Positions 40,305 through 48,069 of a DNA stretch of 64,000 bases are shown piece after piece. Made by a program: the position numbers and the translations under genes. The notes under the pieces were generated by a model. That model was given only the letters and a program-made list of their open reading frames with translations, ran no database searches and was not told the DNA's origin. Within the stretch, counting starts at the first letter, position 1. The number at the start of each line of letters is the position of its first letter. This DNA is from Phenylobacterium sp. (GTDB lineage Bacteria > Pseudomonadota > Alphaproteobacteria > Caulobacterales > Caulobacteraceae), in the NCBI RefSeq assembly GCF_019636135.1, contig NZ_JAHBYD010000025.1:1-64000 (forward strand). Direction: 5' to 3'.

Positions 40305-41324
40305 CTACCTTCCGCCGCCGCCGGCCTTCGCGGCCTTGGCCGCCTCGGCCTCGGCCGCCCGCGCGCCGCCCAGGATGCCGGTCATGGCGTAGTTCCCCTC
40401 GTGGCAGGCGTACTCGTAGATCTGGCCGGGCAGGGCGGTCATGACCATCTCGGCCCGCCAGGGGCGGGTGTAGTGTACGGGGTCCTCGACGGTGAACGCG
40501 TAGGCGATCTCGTCCCTGGACGCGCGCGTCAGCCGCTCGGTGACCTTGCCCTTCTCGGACAGGAAGATCGGCCCGAACTGGCCCTGCTCGCGCCGGACGT
40601 CGACGGTCTCGACCACCAGCGTGCCGCCCTCCCACCACGCGGTCGAGTCGCCCATCCAGCGGCCCAGCACGGCGGGGCGGTGCGCCGCCTGCGCGGCGGC
40701 CCTGTCGGCGAAGATCGGGATGATCCGCACCCCGAAGCCCATCTCCACGATCACCACCAGGGCGTCGCGGGTCAGCAGGAACTCGTAGTTCGAGTTGTAG
40801 ATGTTGTTCAGCATCCCGGGCCCGCCCGAGTTGCGCGAGCCGATGAGGCAGCGGTCGTTGGGCGCCAGGTCCTCAGGCCCCGCCGGGTCCATCCGGTTGC
40901 TCATGGCGGCGGCCTCGCGCTTGCGGCGCTGGCCGAGCTCGGTCAGCGGCATGCGGCCGTCCGCCGGGTCGACGATCCAGGCGGTGCGGTACTCGCCGTT
41001 GATCTTCGCATAGGCCTCGCCGCCGTCGAGGAAGACCGCGTCGTGGCCCAGGCTGCCGCCGGGCGCGAGCGCGCCCGCGCTGGGATCGGACGGCTTGCGG
41101 TCGGCCTCGGCCGCACGGCGCAGCGGGTCGTTCGCCGCCAGCGCCCTGGCTTCGGCCTCGGTCATCGTCGGCCCCTTGAGGGTCGCAGGCCGCTCCAGCT
41201 TGGTGAGCGACACGTTCGACCAGTTGCCCGACAGGTCCGGATGGCCGTCGGGCGTCTTCGGCGCGGGCTGGGCGAGGGCGGGCGCGGCAAGCGCCAGCGC
41301 GAGGAGGGCGGCGGTCGGCTTCAT
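40305..41324 (-). CDS. Exported hypothetical protein (DGHPDLSGNW type)
   Basis: About 339 residues from the ATG at 41324, chosen for the signal peptide MKPTAALLALALAAPALAQ; an ATG at 41396 is upstream. The mature start KTPDGHPDLSGNWSNVSLTKLERP is a recurring feature of secreted proteins in Caulobacterales and Sphingomonadales. Other blocks are GMLNNIYNSNYEFLLTRDALVVIVEMG, AWWEGGTLVVETV and YEYACHEGNYAMTGILGGARAAEAEAAK. No catalytic motif recognised. A C-terminal fragment of a paralogue is preserved at 57964-58211. It follows an exported amidohydrolase on the same strand. Confidence 0.8.
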   Translation of the reverse strand: MKPTAALLALALAAPALAQPAPKTPDGHPDLSGNWSNVSLTKLERPATLKGPTMTEAEARALAANDPLRRAAEADRKPSDPSAGALAPGGSLGHDAVFLDGGEAYAKINGEYRTAWIVDPADGRMPLTELGQRRKREAAAMSNRMDPAGPEDLAPNDRCLIGSRNSGGPGMLNNIYNSNYEFLLTRDALVVIVEMGFGVRIIPIFADRAAAQAAHRPAVLGRWMGDSTAWWEGGTLVVETVDVRREQGQFGPIFLSEKGKVTERLTRASRDEIAYAFTVEDPVHYTRPWRAEMVMTALPGQIYEYACHEGNYAMTGILGGARAAEAEAAKAAKAGGGGR

Positions 41325-41385
41325 CGGCGCCCAGCCTAGCAGAGCCGCGGGCGTCACGCGCCCCACGTCGCGCGGTCGCCGGGGT

Positions 41386-42714
41386 TCATTCCGCATCCAA
41401 CATCTCGTCCTTCGTCAGCGGCTTGAAGTCGGCGCGGCGGTATTCGCGGCCGCGCTTCACGGTGAACTCCAGGCTCTTCAGGTTGGCGATGTCGGCGCTG
41501 GGGTCGCGGGCGAAGACGGCGAGGTTCGCCAGCTTCCCGGTCTCGATCGAACCCATGTCGGCCTCCTGGCCCGCCGCCCGCGCGCCGTTCAGGGTCGCCG
41601 CCCGGATCACCTGCGCCGGCGTCAGGCCCAGCTTCGTGAGCGCCGCCATCTCCTGGAACAGCGTCGGCCACGGCTCGTCCCAGGGCGCCACCCAGTCGGT
41701 GCCGGCCGAGATCTCGACGCCGGCCTTCAGCGCCTGCCGCACCAGGGCGTCCGAAAGCTCGCCGCTGCACAGCGGCCTGCGCGCCCCGGGGTGGCTGGCC
41801 GCCTCGGCCGAGAGGCGCCCGTAGAGGCTGGTGGTGGCGTCCAGCATGATCCCGTCGGCCGCCATCTTCCGGACGACCTTCCCCACCGCGGGATCGTCGC
41901 TCGCCAGGAAGGGCGCGGCGTCGATCGGCGTGCGCGACTGGTAGCTGGCCGGCGTGCCCGCGGCGGCGTGCGCGAGCGAGCAGGCGTGGCTCATCACGTC
42001 GGGCCGGGCGGCGGCCACATCCGCCGGCGTCGCCGGATAGACCGCCGCGTGCGCCCACACCTTGACGCCCTGGCGATGCGCCTCGGCGGCGATCTTCTTC
42101 ACCAGGCCGGCTGGCAGGTTCGCGTAGATCTTGATCGCCGTGGCCGACGTGCCGCGCGCCAGCGTCACCGCCTCGCGCAGGTCGGTCTTGGCGTCGATCG
42201 CCTGCATCCAGGGCGTCCTGCCCGGCGTGTAGCCGTAGCTGACCGCGACGGTCCGCGGGTCGGCGAAGAACGACGGCCCGGCCATCAGGGCCGCGTAGTA
42301 GATGTCGGGCGCCGCGATCTCGCCCCTGCGGCTGGCCCGCGTCAGCTCGGCGACGCTGCGCAGGTCGTCGGCCATGTCGCGCACCGCCGTCACCCCGCCG
42401 TAGAGGTCGCGCCGCAGGCTGGCCTCGGCCTGCCGCCGGTTCGGCGGCGTCGCCAGGTGCTCGTGGCTGTCGATCAGGCCGGGCGTCAGGAACCTGCCCG
42501 ACAGGTCCACCACCCGCGCTCCGGTCGGCGGCGCCAATCGCCCGTCGGGCGCCACCGCCGCGATCCGCTCGCCGTCCACCAGCACCGAGACGCCGGCCCG
42601 CGCGGCCGCGCCCGTGCCGTCGATCAGCGTGGCGTTGCGGTAGAGCACGGGCTGGGCTGCGGCGGGCCCCGCGATCAGCAGCCCCGCGGCCACGCCCAAC
42701 AGTCTTCGGATCAC
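41386..42714 (-). CDS. Exported amidohydrolase-family protein
   Basis: 442 residues. MIRRLLGVAAGLLIAGPAAAQ is a signal peptide. Amidohydrolase superfamily metal sites: FLTPGLIDSHEHLATPP (HxH), the region of the carboxylated lysine TSATAIKIYANLPAG, GVKVWAHAAVYPATPADV, and AGTDWVAPWDEPWP for the late aspartate. The terminal beta-sandwich motif is GSIETGKLANLAVFARDPSADI. Such exported enzymes cleave cyclic amides, peptides or similar compounds; the substrate is unknown. It is followed by the hypothetical exported protein at 40305. Confidence 0.9.
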   Translation of the reverse strand: MIRRLLGVAAGLLIAGPAAAQPVLYRNATLIDGTGAAARAGVSVLVDGERIAAVAPDGRLAPPTGARVVDLSGRFLTPGLIDSHEHLATPPNRRQAEASLRRDLYGGVTAVRDMADDLRSVAELTRASRRGEIAAPDIYYAALMAGPSFFADPRTVAVSYGYTPGRTPWMQAIDAKTDLREAVTLARGTSATAIKIYANLPAGLVKKIAAEAHRQGVKVWAHAAVYPATPADVAAARPDVMSHACSLAHAAAGTPASYQSRTPIDAAPFLASDDPAVGKVVRKMAADGIMLDATTSLYGRLSAEAASHPGARRPLCSGELSDALVRQALKAGVEISAGTDWVAPWDEPWPTLFQEMAALTKLGLTPAQVIRAATLNGARAAGQEADMGSIETGKLANLAVFARDPSADIANLKSLEFTVKRGREYRRADFKPLTKDEMLDAE

Positions 42715-42768
42715 GCCCGCACCTCACCCGTCCCGACGCGGCGATGCGAGCGCCGCCGGCCGGCCCTG

Positions 42769-43269
42769 TCAAGGCGCGGTCGGCCGCGGCGCCTCGACGT
42801 CCTGGCCGCGCAGCAGGCTGGGGAGCGCCTCGGCGCCCGGCGCCTCCTCCGGCCGCACCAGCCGACGGAACGCGTCGCGGGCCGGTACCGGCACGTTCGC
42901 GCCCCACACCAGCCCGATCGCGTGCAGCAGCCGCCGGTTCTGCGCGGCTTCCACCGCCACGGCGTCCCACAGGGTCGGGTCGGCCGCCGTCACGTCCTGG
43001 ATCACGCCCATGCCGATCTCGGCGATCATGCCCGGATGCTCGGCGTGGCGCGCCACGATGAACGCGACCTCCAGCGCCCGCGCCGGGTCGTTCGCCGCCA
43101 GGTCGATGAGCACATAGCGCAACTGCTCGATCTCACGCCGCAGGTGGCGCGGAATCCGGGCCGTGGGCGCATGGCTGCGGCCGTCCAGCCACCACGCCTC
43201 CATCCACGCCGCGGCGATCTCGGCGTTGCTCTCCGAGAGCCAGGCCAGCCAGGGCTGTTTACGTTTCAT
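42769..43269 (-). CDS. DUF6869-like hypothetical protein
   Basis: 166 residues, no signal peptide. Tryptophan-rich start (PWLAWLSESNAEIAAAWMEAWWLDG) then helical (HLRREIEQLRYVLIDLAANDPARALEVAFIVARHAEHPGMIAEIGMGVIQDV). The layout resembles DUF6869 proteins of proteobacteria; the family call is tentative and function unknown. The C-terminal 30 residues are Pro/Ala/Glu-rich. Confidence 0.72.
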   Translation of the reverse strand: MKRKQPWLAWLSESNAEIAAAWMEAWWLDGRSHAPTARIPRHLRREIEQLRYVLIDLAANDPARALEVAFIVARHAEHPGMIAEIGMGVIQDVTAADPTLWDAVAVEAAQNRRLLHAIGLVWGANVPVPARDAFRRLVRPEEAPGAEALPSLLRGQDVEAPRPTAP

Positions 43270-43382
43270 AAACCCCAGGCTGCCCGGGGCGTCCTAACGA
43301 GAGATTGCCAAAGAGCGTTAACTTCCGAGCCCCGGCCCTTCCTCTCCCGCTCGCGGGAAAGGCAAGGCTCTGCGGTTGCAGG

Positions 43383-43715
43383 TCATGCCTTCCGCGCGAC
43401 GCCGAAGGCGTAGGCTTCGAGCGGGAACTCAGAACCGCCCTCGAAGCTCAGCCTGCCGCCTCTGTCGCGGACGTCCTGCAGGAGGTCGAACGCCAGGCTC
43501 AGGGCCAAGCACAGCGCCTGCAGCGAGTCTCCGCCCCGGGCGTCGGCGAGGCTCTCGTACAGCCCGGTGAGCTTGACCGGGCAGGCCCACTCGCCGGTCG
43601 TACAGCGGTAGGGTGTCCCGATCCCGATGGTCACTGGCGTCGTCGTGCCATCGGCGAAGTGCGCTTCGATCGCCAGGCTCGCGATCACTGGCGTCTCCCG
43701 CTTCTCCAGCGCCAC
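43383..43715 (-). CDS. DUF6968-like hypothetical protein
   Basis: 110 residues: ALEKRETPVIASLAIEAHFADGTTTPVTIGIGTPYRCTTGEWACPVKLTGLYESLADARGGDSLQALCLALSLAFDLLQDV. A two-layer fold of strands then helix is likely, as in the DUF6968 proteins I am reminded of. No catalytic motif. It lies 3 bp downstream of pdeM and is probably cotranscribed with it. Confidence 0.75.
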   Translation of the reverse strand: MALEKRETPVIASLAIEAHFADGTTTPVTIGIGTPYRCTTGEWACPVKLTGLYESLADARGGDSLQALCLALSLAFDLLQDVRDRGGRLSFEGGSEFPLEAYAFGVARKA

Positions 43716-43718
43716 CCT

Positions 43719-44483
43719 TCAGTCCTCCGCCAGTCGCCGCCAGCCGATCGCGCGCACGTTCGTCGGCCCGAGCGCGCCGGCGAGCGGCGGGCGCACGAAC
43801 ATGCCGGCGAAGGCGGGGTCGCGCACGTTGAGGCCGCCCGCGTAGGCCCCGAACGCCGGCAGGATCGCGCGCTCGCCGTCGGTGACGAAGCAGCGCCGGC
43901 GGATCGTTCCACGGGGCGCCCGCACCTTGGCGGCCGGGTGCAGGTGGCCCGCCAGCTCGCCCGGCTGCACGCCCGCCCGCGGCTCGTGGCGCAGGATCAG
44001 CCCCGCCAGCGCCAGATCGTCGGCCGTCTCGCCCGGCAGCGCCTGCGGCCCGTCCGCGTCGTGGTTGCCGACCACCCAGACCAGCGTGCGGCCCACCGCA
44101 AGCGCCCGGAGCCGCTCTGCGTCGTCCGCCGCGAGCCGCCCCTCGGCCCGGCGGTCGTGGAAGGTGTCGCCCAGCAGCACCACCACCTTCGGCGCCAGCG
44201 CCGCCACCTCCGCCGCCAGCCGCCGCAGGGTCTCGCGCGTGTCGTAGGGCGGCAGCATCTGGCCACGCGCGGCGTAGCTGGAGCCCTTCTCCAGGTGCAG
44301 GTCCGCCACCACCAGCGCCCGCTCGCCGGCGATCCACAGCGCGCCTGACGCCCGCATCACGACGTCGACGCCCCGCACGGCCGTCGCCAACCCGCCGCAC
44401 GCGGCCGCGGCGAAGGCATATCGATGCGCCGCCACCTCCCCCCGAGGGGGAGGAACTGGAATTCGGACGCTCAACTCGTTCAC
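43719..44483 (-). CDS. pdeM: Ligase-associated DNA damage response endonuclease PdeM
   Basis: About 254 residues from a GTG at 44483 that overlaps the helicase TGA (GTGA); a later in-frame ATG giving MRASGALWIAGERALVVADLHLEKG is an alternative. Calcineurin-type phosphoesterase motifs: VVADLHLEKGSSYA (DxH), VVLLGDTFHD (GDxxD type), VVGNHDADG (GNHD) and AGHLHPAAKV (GHxH). PdeM accompanies a DEXH helicase, an exonuclease and an ATP-dependent ligase in a presumed repair module. Only helicase and PdeM are present here. Confidence 0.93.
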   Translation of the reverse strand: MNELSVRIPVPPPRGEVAAHRYAFAAAACGGLATAVRGVDVVMRASGALWIAGERALVVADLHLEKGSSYAARGQMLPPYDTRETLRRLAAEVAALAPKVVVLLGDTFHDRRAEGRLAADDAERLRALAVGRTLVWVVGNHDADGPQALPGETADDLALAGLILRHEPRAGVQPGELAGHLHPAAKVRAPRGTIRRRCFVTDGERAILPAFGAYAGGLNVRDPAFAGMFVRPPLAGALGPTNVRAIGWRRLAED

Positions 44484-47137
44484 TGGACGGCCTCGGCGAT
44501 CAGGTCGGCTTCCGCCTCGGCCAGGATCATCTCGCCGGCCTGGCCGGGCGAGCGTTCCTTGCCGATCTCCAGCAGGATCGGCACCGAGAACGGCGAAAGG
44601 TGGTCGAGGGGCGCATGGCGGATGCGCCCCTTGATGCGCGCCAGCATGTCGGAGAGCCGCGTCACGTCGATGAGGCCGGTCGCCGCATCGGCCCGCGCGC
44701 AGCGAAGCAGCAGGTGGTCGGGCTCGTGGCGGCGCAGCACGTCGTAGATCAGGTCGGTGGAGAAGGTGATCTGCCGCCCGGTCTTCTGCTGCTCGCCCGG
44801 GAAGCGCTTCTCGATCAGCCCGGCGATGATCGCGCAGCCCTTGAAGGCGCGCTTCATCATGAAGCTCTCGTGCAGCCAGTCCTCCAGGTCGTCGCCCAGC
44901 ATGTCCTCGGCGAACAGCTCGTCGAAATCGACGCGGTCCATCGGGTTCAGCGCCCAGATCGCCATGGCGTAGTCGTTGCACACGAACCCCAGCGGCCCGA
45001 TCCCCCGCCGCTCCAGCCGCTTGGTCAGCAGCATGGCGAGCGTGGTGTGCGCCAGCCGTCCTTCGAAAGGATAGACCACCATGAAGTTGCGCTTCCCGCG
45101 CGGGAAGGTCTCCAGCAGCATCTCGTCCTCGCCGACGATCAGCGAGCGCTCCTTCTGCACCTCCAGCCACTCGCGCACGTCGTCGGGCAGCACGGTCCAG
45201 TGCGCCTCGTCGAACATGAGCTGGCGCACGCGCCTGGCGAGGTAGGTCGAGAGCGCGAACTTCGAGCCGCCCCAGGACGGCATCTTGGGGTCCCTGTGGT
45301 TGGCCGGGCGCACCAGGACGTCGAGGTTGGTGACGCCCACCAGCTCCCAGACCTGGCCCGCGAAGACGAAGGTGTCGCCGGGATCGAGCATCTCCAGCAT
45401 GCCCTCCTCGACCTCGCCCACCTTGCGCCCGCCCTGGCCGCGGCGGCTGGCGATCCGGACCGAAAGCATCGCCGGCGAGACGATCGCCCCCACGTTCAGC
45501 CGATGCCGCTGCGCCACGTTCAGGTCCCGTACTTTCCAGCGCCCGTCGGGTAGCCGGACGATACGTCGGAACCGGTCGTAGGTTTTCAGCGCGTAGCCGC
45601 CGGTGGAGACGAAATCGACCACCTGCTCGAAGTCCTCCCACGACAGGTCGCGGTAGGGGCCGGCCGAGCGGACCTCCTCGTAGAGCTCGATCATGTCGAA
45701 GGGCTCGCTGACCGCACAGCCCATGACGTGCTGGGCCAGCACGTCCAGCGCGCCCGCGCGCGGCGGGTCGCCGTCCAGCCGGTTCTCGGCGATGGCTTCG
45801 CGGGCCGCCTGGCACTCCAGCATCTCGAACCGGTTGGCCGGGACGAAGAGGGCGCGGCTGGGTTCGTCCAGCCGGTGGTTGGCGCGGCCGATCCGCTGCA
45901 CCATCCGTGACGCGCCCTTGGGGCTGGCGAGCTGGATCACCAGGTCCACGTCGCCCCAGTCGATGCCCAGGTCCAGGGTCGAGGTGCAGACCACGGCGCG
46001 CAGCTCGCCCCGCGCCATCGCGGCCTCCACCTTGCGCCGCTGTTCGGCGGCCAGGCTGCCGTGGTGCAGCGCGATGGGCAGCGCGTCCTCGTTCAGCCGC
46101 CACAGCTCCTGGAACGCGAACTCGGCCTGGAAGCGGGTGTTCACGAACACCAGCGCGATCCGCGAGCGCCGGATCACCTCGTACACCTCGGCCATCGCAT
46201 GCTGCGCCGTATGCCCGCTCCACGGCACCCGGCCCTCGGAGAGCAGCACGTCCACGATCGGCTCCGCGCCCGGCGGGCCCCGCACGAGGTCGATGGACCG
46301 AGGGCCGTGCGCCTCCTCTCCCCCCGGCGAAGCCGGAGAGGGAGAGGGTAGGGAGAGGGCGGCGCCGACGGCTTCGCCGGCAGGAGGGTGGGGCGAGGCC
46401 CCGCCGCGCCTCGCCGGGTCACCGCCGACGTCGCCCAGCCGCCCTCTCCCTACCCTCTCCCTCTCGCTTCGCGGGGGAGAGGAGATCGAGTCGGCGCCCC
46501 GATGCGACGCCATCCAAGTCTTGATGATCTCTGGGTCGTCCACCGTCGCGCTCAGGCCCACGCGGCGCATGCGCGGCGCGAGCGCCTGCAGCCGCGCCAG
46601 GTCCAGGGCCAGCAGGTCGCCGCGCTTGCTCGCATGCAGGGTGTGGATCTCGTCCAGGATCACGCACGATAGGTCCTCGAAGAACCCCCGCGCGCCTTCC
46701 CAGGCGCAGAGCAGCGCGAGCTGCTCGGGCGTGGTCAGCAGGATGTCCGGCGGCTTCACCCGCTGGCGCTGCCGGCGCGAGAGGCCGGTGTCGCCGGTGC
46801 GGCTCTCGGCCACGATCGGCAGACCCATCTCCAGGATCGGCGCGCCCAGGTTCCGCTCCACGTCCACCGCCAGCGCCTTCAAGGGCGAGATGTAGATCGT
46901 GTGCAGTCCCCGCGGCGTGTTCGCCGGCGGCCGCTGCGAAAGCTCGATCAGGCTGGGCAGGAAGCCCGCCAGCGTCTTGCCGCCGCCCGTCGGCGCGATC
47001 AGCAGGGCGTCGCGCCCCTGGCGAGCCTTCTCCACCATCTCGAGCTGGTGCGCGCGCGCGCTCCAGCCCCGGCGCGCGAACCACGCCTGGAACGCGGGCG
47101 GCAGAAGGTCGGAGGGGAGCCCGGAGGCGTCGGCCAT
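44480..47137 (-). CDS. Ligase-associated DEXH-box helicase (Lhr-like) with inserted repeat
   Basis: 885 residues. Motif I APTGGGKT (about 48-55), Ia SPLKALAVDVERNL, II LDEIHTLH (about 161-168), III GLSAT, IV-VI in LVFVNTRFQAEF, TSTLDLGIDWGDVDLVIQ and QRIGRANHRLDEPS. It is the DNA-repair helicase usually paired with PdeM, which overlaps its stop codon. Residues about 215-281, between motif III and the second RecA domain, are Pro/Gly/Arg-rich and are encoded by palindromic element B (46313-46484). The element preserves the frame, so the protein carries a disordered insert of about 65 residues that relatives lack. Confidence 0.95.
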   Translation of the reverse strand: MADASGLPSDLLPPAFQAWFARRGWSARAHQLEMVEKARQGRDALLIAPTGGGKTLAGFLPSLIELSQRPPANTPRGLHTIYISPLKALAVDVERNLGAPILEMGLPIVAESRTGDTGLSRRQRQRVKPPDILLTTPEQLALLCAWEGARGFFEDLSCVILDEIHTLHASKRGDLLALDLARLQALAPRMRRVGLSATVDDPEIIKTWMASHRGADSISSPPRSERERVGRGRLGDVGGDPARRGGASPHPPAGEAVGAALSLPSPSPASPGGEEAHGPRSIDLVRGPPGAEPIVDVLLSEGRVPWSGHTAQHAMAEVYEVIRRSRIALVFVNTRFQAEFAFQELWRLNEDALPIALHHGSLAAEQRRKVEAAMARGELRAVVCTSTLDLGIDWGDVDLVIQLASPKGASRMVQRIGRANHRLDEPSRALFVPANRFEMLECQAAREAIAENRLDGDPPRAGALDVLAQHVMGCAVSEPFDMIELYEEVRSAGPYRDLSWEDFEQVVDFVSTGGYALKTYDRFRRIVRLPDGRWKVRDLNVAQRHRLNVGAIVSPAMLSVRIASRRGQGGRKVGEVEEGMLEMLDPGDTFVFAGQVWELVGVTNLDVLVRPANHRDPKMPSWGGSKFALSTYLARRVRQLMFDEAHWTVLPDDVREWLEVQKERSLIVGEDEMLLETFPRGKRNFMVVYPFEGRLAHTTLAMLLTKRLERRGIGPLGFVCNDYAMAIWALNPMDRVDFDELFAEDMLGDDLEDWLHESFMMKRAFKGCAIIAGLIEKRFPGEQQKTGRQITFSTDLIYDVLRRHEPDHLLLRCARADAATGLIDVTRLSDMLARIKGRIRHAPLDHLSPFSVPILLEIGKERSPGQAGEMILAEAEADLIAEAVQ
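46313..46484. repeat. GAGAGGGAGAGGG palindromic element, copy B, inside a coding gene
   Basis: 172 bp with the same arms as copies A and C (CTCCTCTCCCCC..GAGAGGGAGAGGGTAGGGAGAGGGCGGC and its inverse). It lies wholly inside the helicase reading frame without a stop or frameshift. Confidence 0.9.
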
Positions 47138-47229
47138 CCCCTCGCTATAGCACGTTCCCGTTCCGTTTCGCGCGGTGCGGCGTGCTGGACGGTATCGCGT
47201 CCGTCGTCGCGGCCCGCTAAAGGGGATGG

Positions 47230-47952
47230 ATGCGACTGGGTCTCGTCCTTCTGGCAGCCTTTGCGATCGCCGCCTGCTCGAAGCCGAGCGAGGGCGCGCC
47301 GCCCGGCAAGGTCGAGCGGTTCCCCGACGGCTTCCCGAAGCCCGACCGCCCCGTCGCGGGGATCGTTGCTCCGGAGTGGTCCTCAGGCCCCGACCGCGAC
47401 GCCGCCGACGAGTCCGGCCAGTTGATCCGCGGCCTCGACATCAAGGCCGGCATGCACGTCGCCGACGTCGGCGCGGGCTCCGGCTACCACACGCTGCGCC
47501 TGTCGCCGGCGGTGGGCCCCACCGGCGTGGTCTACGCCGAGGACATCGTGGAGTCCTATATCTCGGGCCTGAAGCGCGAGGCCGAGCGGCGGGGGCTGAA
47601 GAACGTCCGCATGGTCATCGGCAAAGGCGACGATCCGCAGCTCCCGGCCGGCGCCATCGACCGCGCCGTGCTGGTCCACATGTACCACGAGGTCGAGAGC
47701 CCCTACGCGCTGCTCTGGCATCTGGCCACGTCGCTGAAGCCGGGCGCCCGCGTCGGCGTCATCGATCTCGACCGCGCGACCCAGAACCACGGCATCCCGC
47801 CGTCGCTGCTGAAGTGCGAGTTCGAGGCCGTGGGCTACCGCCAGGTCTCGGCGCGCCTGATGGAGGGCGGCGTCGGCTACCTCGCCGTCTTCGAGGCGCC
47901 GAAGGAACGGCCCAGGCCCGCCGACATCAAGCCCTGCCGCGCCGCGCGCTAG
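47230..47952 (+). CDS. Lipoprotein-type class I methyltransferase-fold protein
   Basis: 240 residues. MRLGLVLLAAFAIAAC is a lipobox signal with Cys16. After a Pro-rich linker the class I methyltransferase core appears: LDIKAGMHVADVGAGSGYHTLRLSPAVG (motif I, the SAM loop), VYAEDIVESYISGLKREAERRGLKNVRMVIG (motif II), IDRAVLVHMYHEVESPYALLWHLATSLKPGARVGVIDL (motifs IV-V). The protein should be outside the cytosol, where S-adenosylmethionine is not expected, so its activity is puzzling. It precedes the patatin gene by 118 bp on the same strand. Confidence 0.85.
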   Translation: MRLGLVLLAAFAIAACSKPSEGAPPGKVERFPDGFPKPDRPVAGIVAPEWSSGPDRDAADESGQLIRGLDIKAGMHVADVGAGSGYHTLRLSPAVGPTGVVYAEDIVESYISGLKREAERRGLKNVRMVIGKGDDPQLPAGAIDRAVLVHMYHEVESPYALLWHLATSLKPGARVGVIDLDRATQNHGIPPSLLKCEFEAVGYRQVSARLMEGGVGYLAVFEAPKERPRPADIKPCRAAR

Positions 47953-47983
47953 GACGCCCGCCGCCGCGCGCCCGCCACGGTGG

Positions 47984-48004
47984 AATTGTGTATCCTGCAC
48001 AATT
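47984..48004. promoter_or_regulatory. Palindrome AATTGTG-N7-CACAATT upstream of the patatin gene
   Basis: Perfect 7-bp arms AATTGTG / CACAATT around TATCCTG, in a locally AT-rich patch (47980-48010) of otherwise GC-rich DNA, 66-86 bp before the patatin GTG. Suits an operator overlapping a promoter for the four-gene run. No cognate regulator is adjacent. Confidence 0.55.
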
Positions 48005-48069
48005 TTCAATTGCGCTCCGCCAGCCGCGGTCCAATATGGCCGGCGGTCGGTTTGCAAAGGGGGTGGGCC

